A stretch of DNA of 6,336 nucleotides from Bacteroidota bacterium (GTDB lineage: Bacteria > Bacteroidota > Bacteroidia > Cytophagales > Cyclobacteriaceae), in contig JAPUIM010000469.1 of the NCBI GenBank assembly GCA_027297025.1, positions 1 through 6,336 on the forward strand, read 5' to 3'. The notes under the pieces are model-generated. The model was not told where the DNA came from. It saw nothing but the letters and a program-made list of their open reading frames with translations, and did not search any database. Numbering within the stretch: position 1 is the first letter of the stretch; each line of letters opens with the position of its first letter. Shown piece after piece: positions 5,567 to 6,336 of this stretch. Both the position numbers and the translations under genes were made by a program.

Positions 5567-6336
5567 GCCTCATCTTTACTTGGAAAATTTAATCCTTTTA
5601 CATCATCAATGTAATTGGAAACCGCAGTGGTTATTTCTTGATTAAGATTGGCATAGGTCCGTAAAAATCTGGGTTTGAATTCTTGAGTAATGCCCAACAT
5701 GTCATGGACTACCAAAACTTGACCATCCACATCTGGGCCTGCACCTATTCCTATTATGGGGATTTTCACATTTTGAGCCACTCTTTGGGCCAATTGAGCA
5801 GGTATTTTCTCCAACACCATTGCAAAACAGCCACATTCTTCCAACAATTGGGCATCTTCAAGTAATTTGCGGGCCTCCTTTTCTTTCTTGGCCCTCACTG
5901 TGTAGGTGCCAAATTTGAAAATAGATTGGGGAGTTAAGCCCAAATGTCCCATGACTGGGACCCCCGCACTAAGGATTCTTATTACTGACTCCTTTATTTC
6001 TTCTCCACCTTCTATTTTCACCGCATGGGCCCCGGATTCCTTCATGATCCGAACTGTAGATCTCAAGGCTTCTGAAGAATTACCCTGGTAGGATCCAAAA
6101 GGGATATCCACCACCACCAAAGCCCTTTTGACAGCTTTAACCACAGAGGTAGCGTGATATATCATCTGATCAAGGGTAATAGGCAAGGTCGTTTCATGGC
6201 CGGCCATTACGTTAGAGGCCGAATCTCCTACCAAAATCACATCAATTCCCGCTTTATCCAAGATACCGGCAATCGAATAATCATAGGCGGTAAGCTTGAC
6301 CCGGGCCGGTTGGCCCGGCCGCAGGAAGGCGATATC
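5560..6336 (-). CDS. panB: 3-methyl-2-oxobutanoate hydroxymethyltransferase, N-terminus beyond the window
   Basis: First committed enzyme of pantothenate (vitamin B5/CoA) synthesis: it transfers hydroxymethyl from 5,10-methylene-tetrahydrofolate to 2-oxoisovalerate, giving ketopantoate. It is cytoplasmic and depends on Mg2+. The frame is open to the window edge and gives 258 residues of a usual ~270. Visible motifs (numbered from the edge) are [16 protein letters not shown] (15-30), [20 protein letters not shown] (35-54; Asp38 = E. coli Asp45), [11 protein letters not shown] (Asp77 = Asp84), [10 protein letters not shown] (Glu109 = Glu114), [10 protein letters not shown] (129-138), VLEKIP (catalytic Glu176 = Glu181) and [24 protein letters not shown]. 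The TTG at 6261 is internal, not the start. The first ~14 visible residues ([14 protein letters not shown]) do not resemble the family and come from an abrupt G+C-rich stretch; see findings. The stop (TGA, 5562-5560) overlaps the stop of the CAP gene. Confidence 0.95.
   Translation of the reverse strand, partial: DIAFLRPGQPARVKLTAYDYSIAGILDKAGIDVILVGDSASNVMAGHETTLPITLDQMIYHATSVVKAVKRALVVVDIPFGSYQGNSSEALRSTVRIMKESGAHAVKIEGGEEIKESVIRILSAGVPVMGHLGLTPQSIFKFGTYTVRAKKEKEARKLLEDAQLLEECGCFAMVLEKIPAQLAQRVAQNVKIPIIGIGAGPDVDGQVLVVHDMLGITQEFKPRFLRTYANLNQEITTAVSNYIDDVKGLNFPSKDEAY
6301..6318. repeat. Perfect G+C inverted repeat at the panB end of the window
   Basis: CCGGGCC (6301-6307), loop GGTT, GGCCCGG (6312-6318): a perfect 7-bp all-G/C stem inside the panB reading frame, within a 45-bp stretch of ~69% G+C (31/45) that contrasts with the rest of the window. 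No T-tract follows, and being inside a 5' coding region it is not a credible terminator. It may be native, or part of a foreign or artefactual end sequence. Confidence 0.6.

Noticed and set aside
6259..6261. TTG as the start of panB
   Set aside because: It is an internal Leu codon; the conserved LTAYDYS segment lies upstream in the same frame, so the gene continues past the window edge.
1..6336. A novel multi-gene system (defence, mobile, secretion cluster)
   Set aside because: Gene content is housekeeping metabolism plus two small exported proteins on different strands with separate promoters; nothing indicates a joint system, and no transposase, integrase, CRISPR or toxin-antitoxin feature is present.

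Overview
The window (about 40% G+C by eye) looks like a chromosomal housekeeping segment from a Bacteroidota bacterium, probably of the Cytophagales/Cyclobacteriaceae type. Three observations support this: a small secreted protein with a type IX secretion system (T9SS) C-terminal sorting domain, promoter -7 boxes of the Bacteroidota form TAnnTTTG, and start codons without Shine-Dalgarno sequences. The finer taxonomic placement is an inference from protein flavour. Both ends cut through genes, so the window may be a complete short contig.

Layout. Positions 2-1381 (+) hold asparaginyl-tRNA synthetase (asnS), lacking its first ~20 codons. Positions 1439-1822 (-) encode a 127-residue protein that is almost only a signal peptide, an Asn-rich linker and a T9SS sorting domain; it converges on asnS and ends in a one-sided terminator. 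An A+T-rich spacer (1823-2039) carries its likely promoter and short repeats. Positions 2040-3560 (-) encode the bifunctional NAD(P)H-hydrate repair enzyme Nnr, and 3648-4877 (-) encode NADP-dependent isocitrate dehydrogenase (icd), with a strong icd terminator between them. A 110-bp divergent promoter region separates icd from an exported CAP-domain protein (4988-5566, +). That gene's stop overlaps tail-to-tail by 7 bp with panB (5560-6336, -), whose start lies beyond the window.

How the genes relate. Icd produces NADPH, Nnr repairs damaged (hydrated) NAD(P)H, PanB starts pantothenate/CoA synthesis and AsnS charges tRNA-Asn. These are core metabolism genes with only loose functional links. 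The two exported proteins, the T9SS-tail protein and the CAP protein, are the only parts without an assignable cellular role.

I see no defence system, mobile element, CRISPR array, RNA gene or obviously new multi-gene system. The points most worth a second look are the cargo-less T9SS protein, the Cys-rich CAP protein lacking the canonical CAP1 histidine, the closely spaced divergent -7 boxes, and an abrupt G+C-rich, restriction-site-dense last ~45 bp at the panB end that may be an assembly or cloning artefact.
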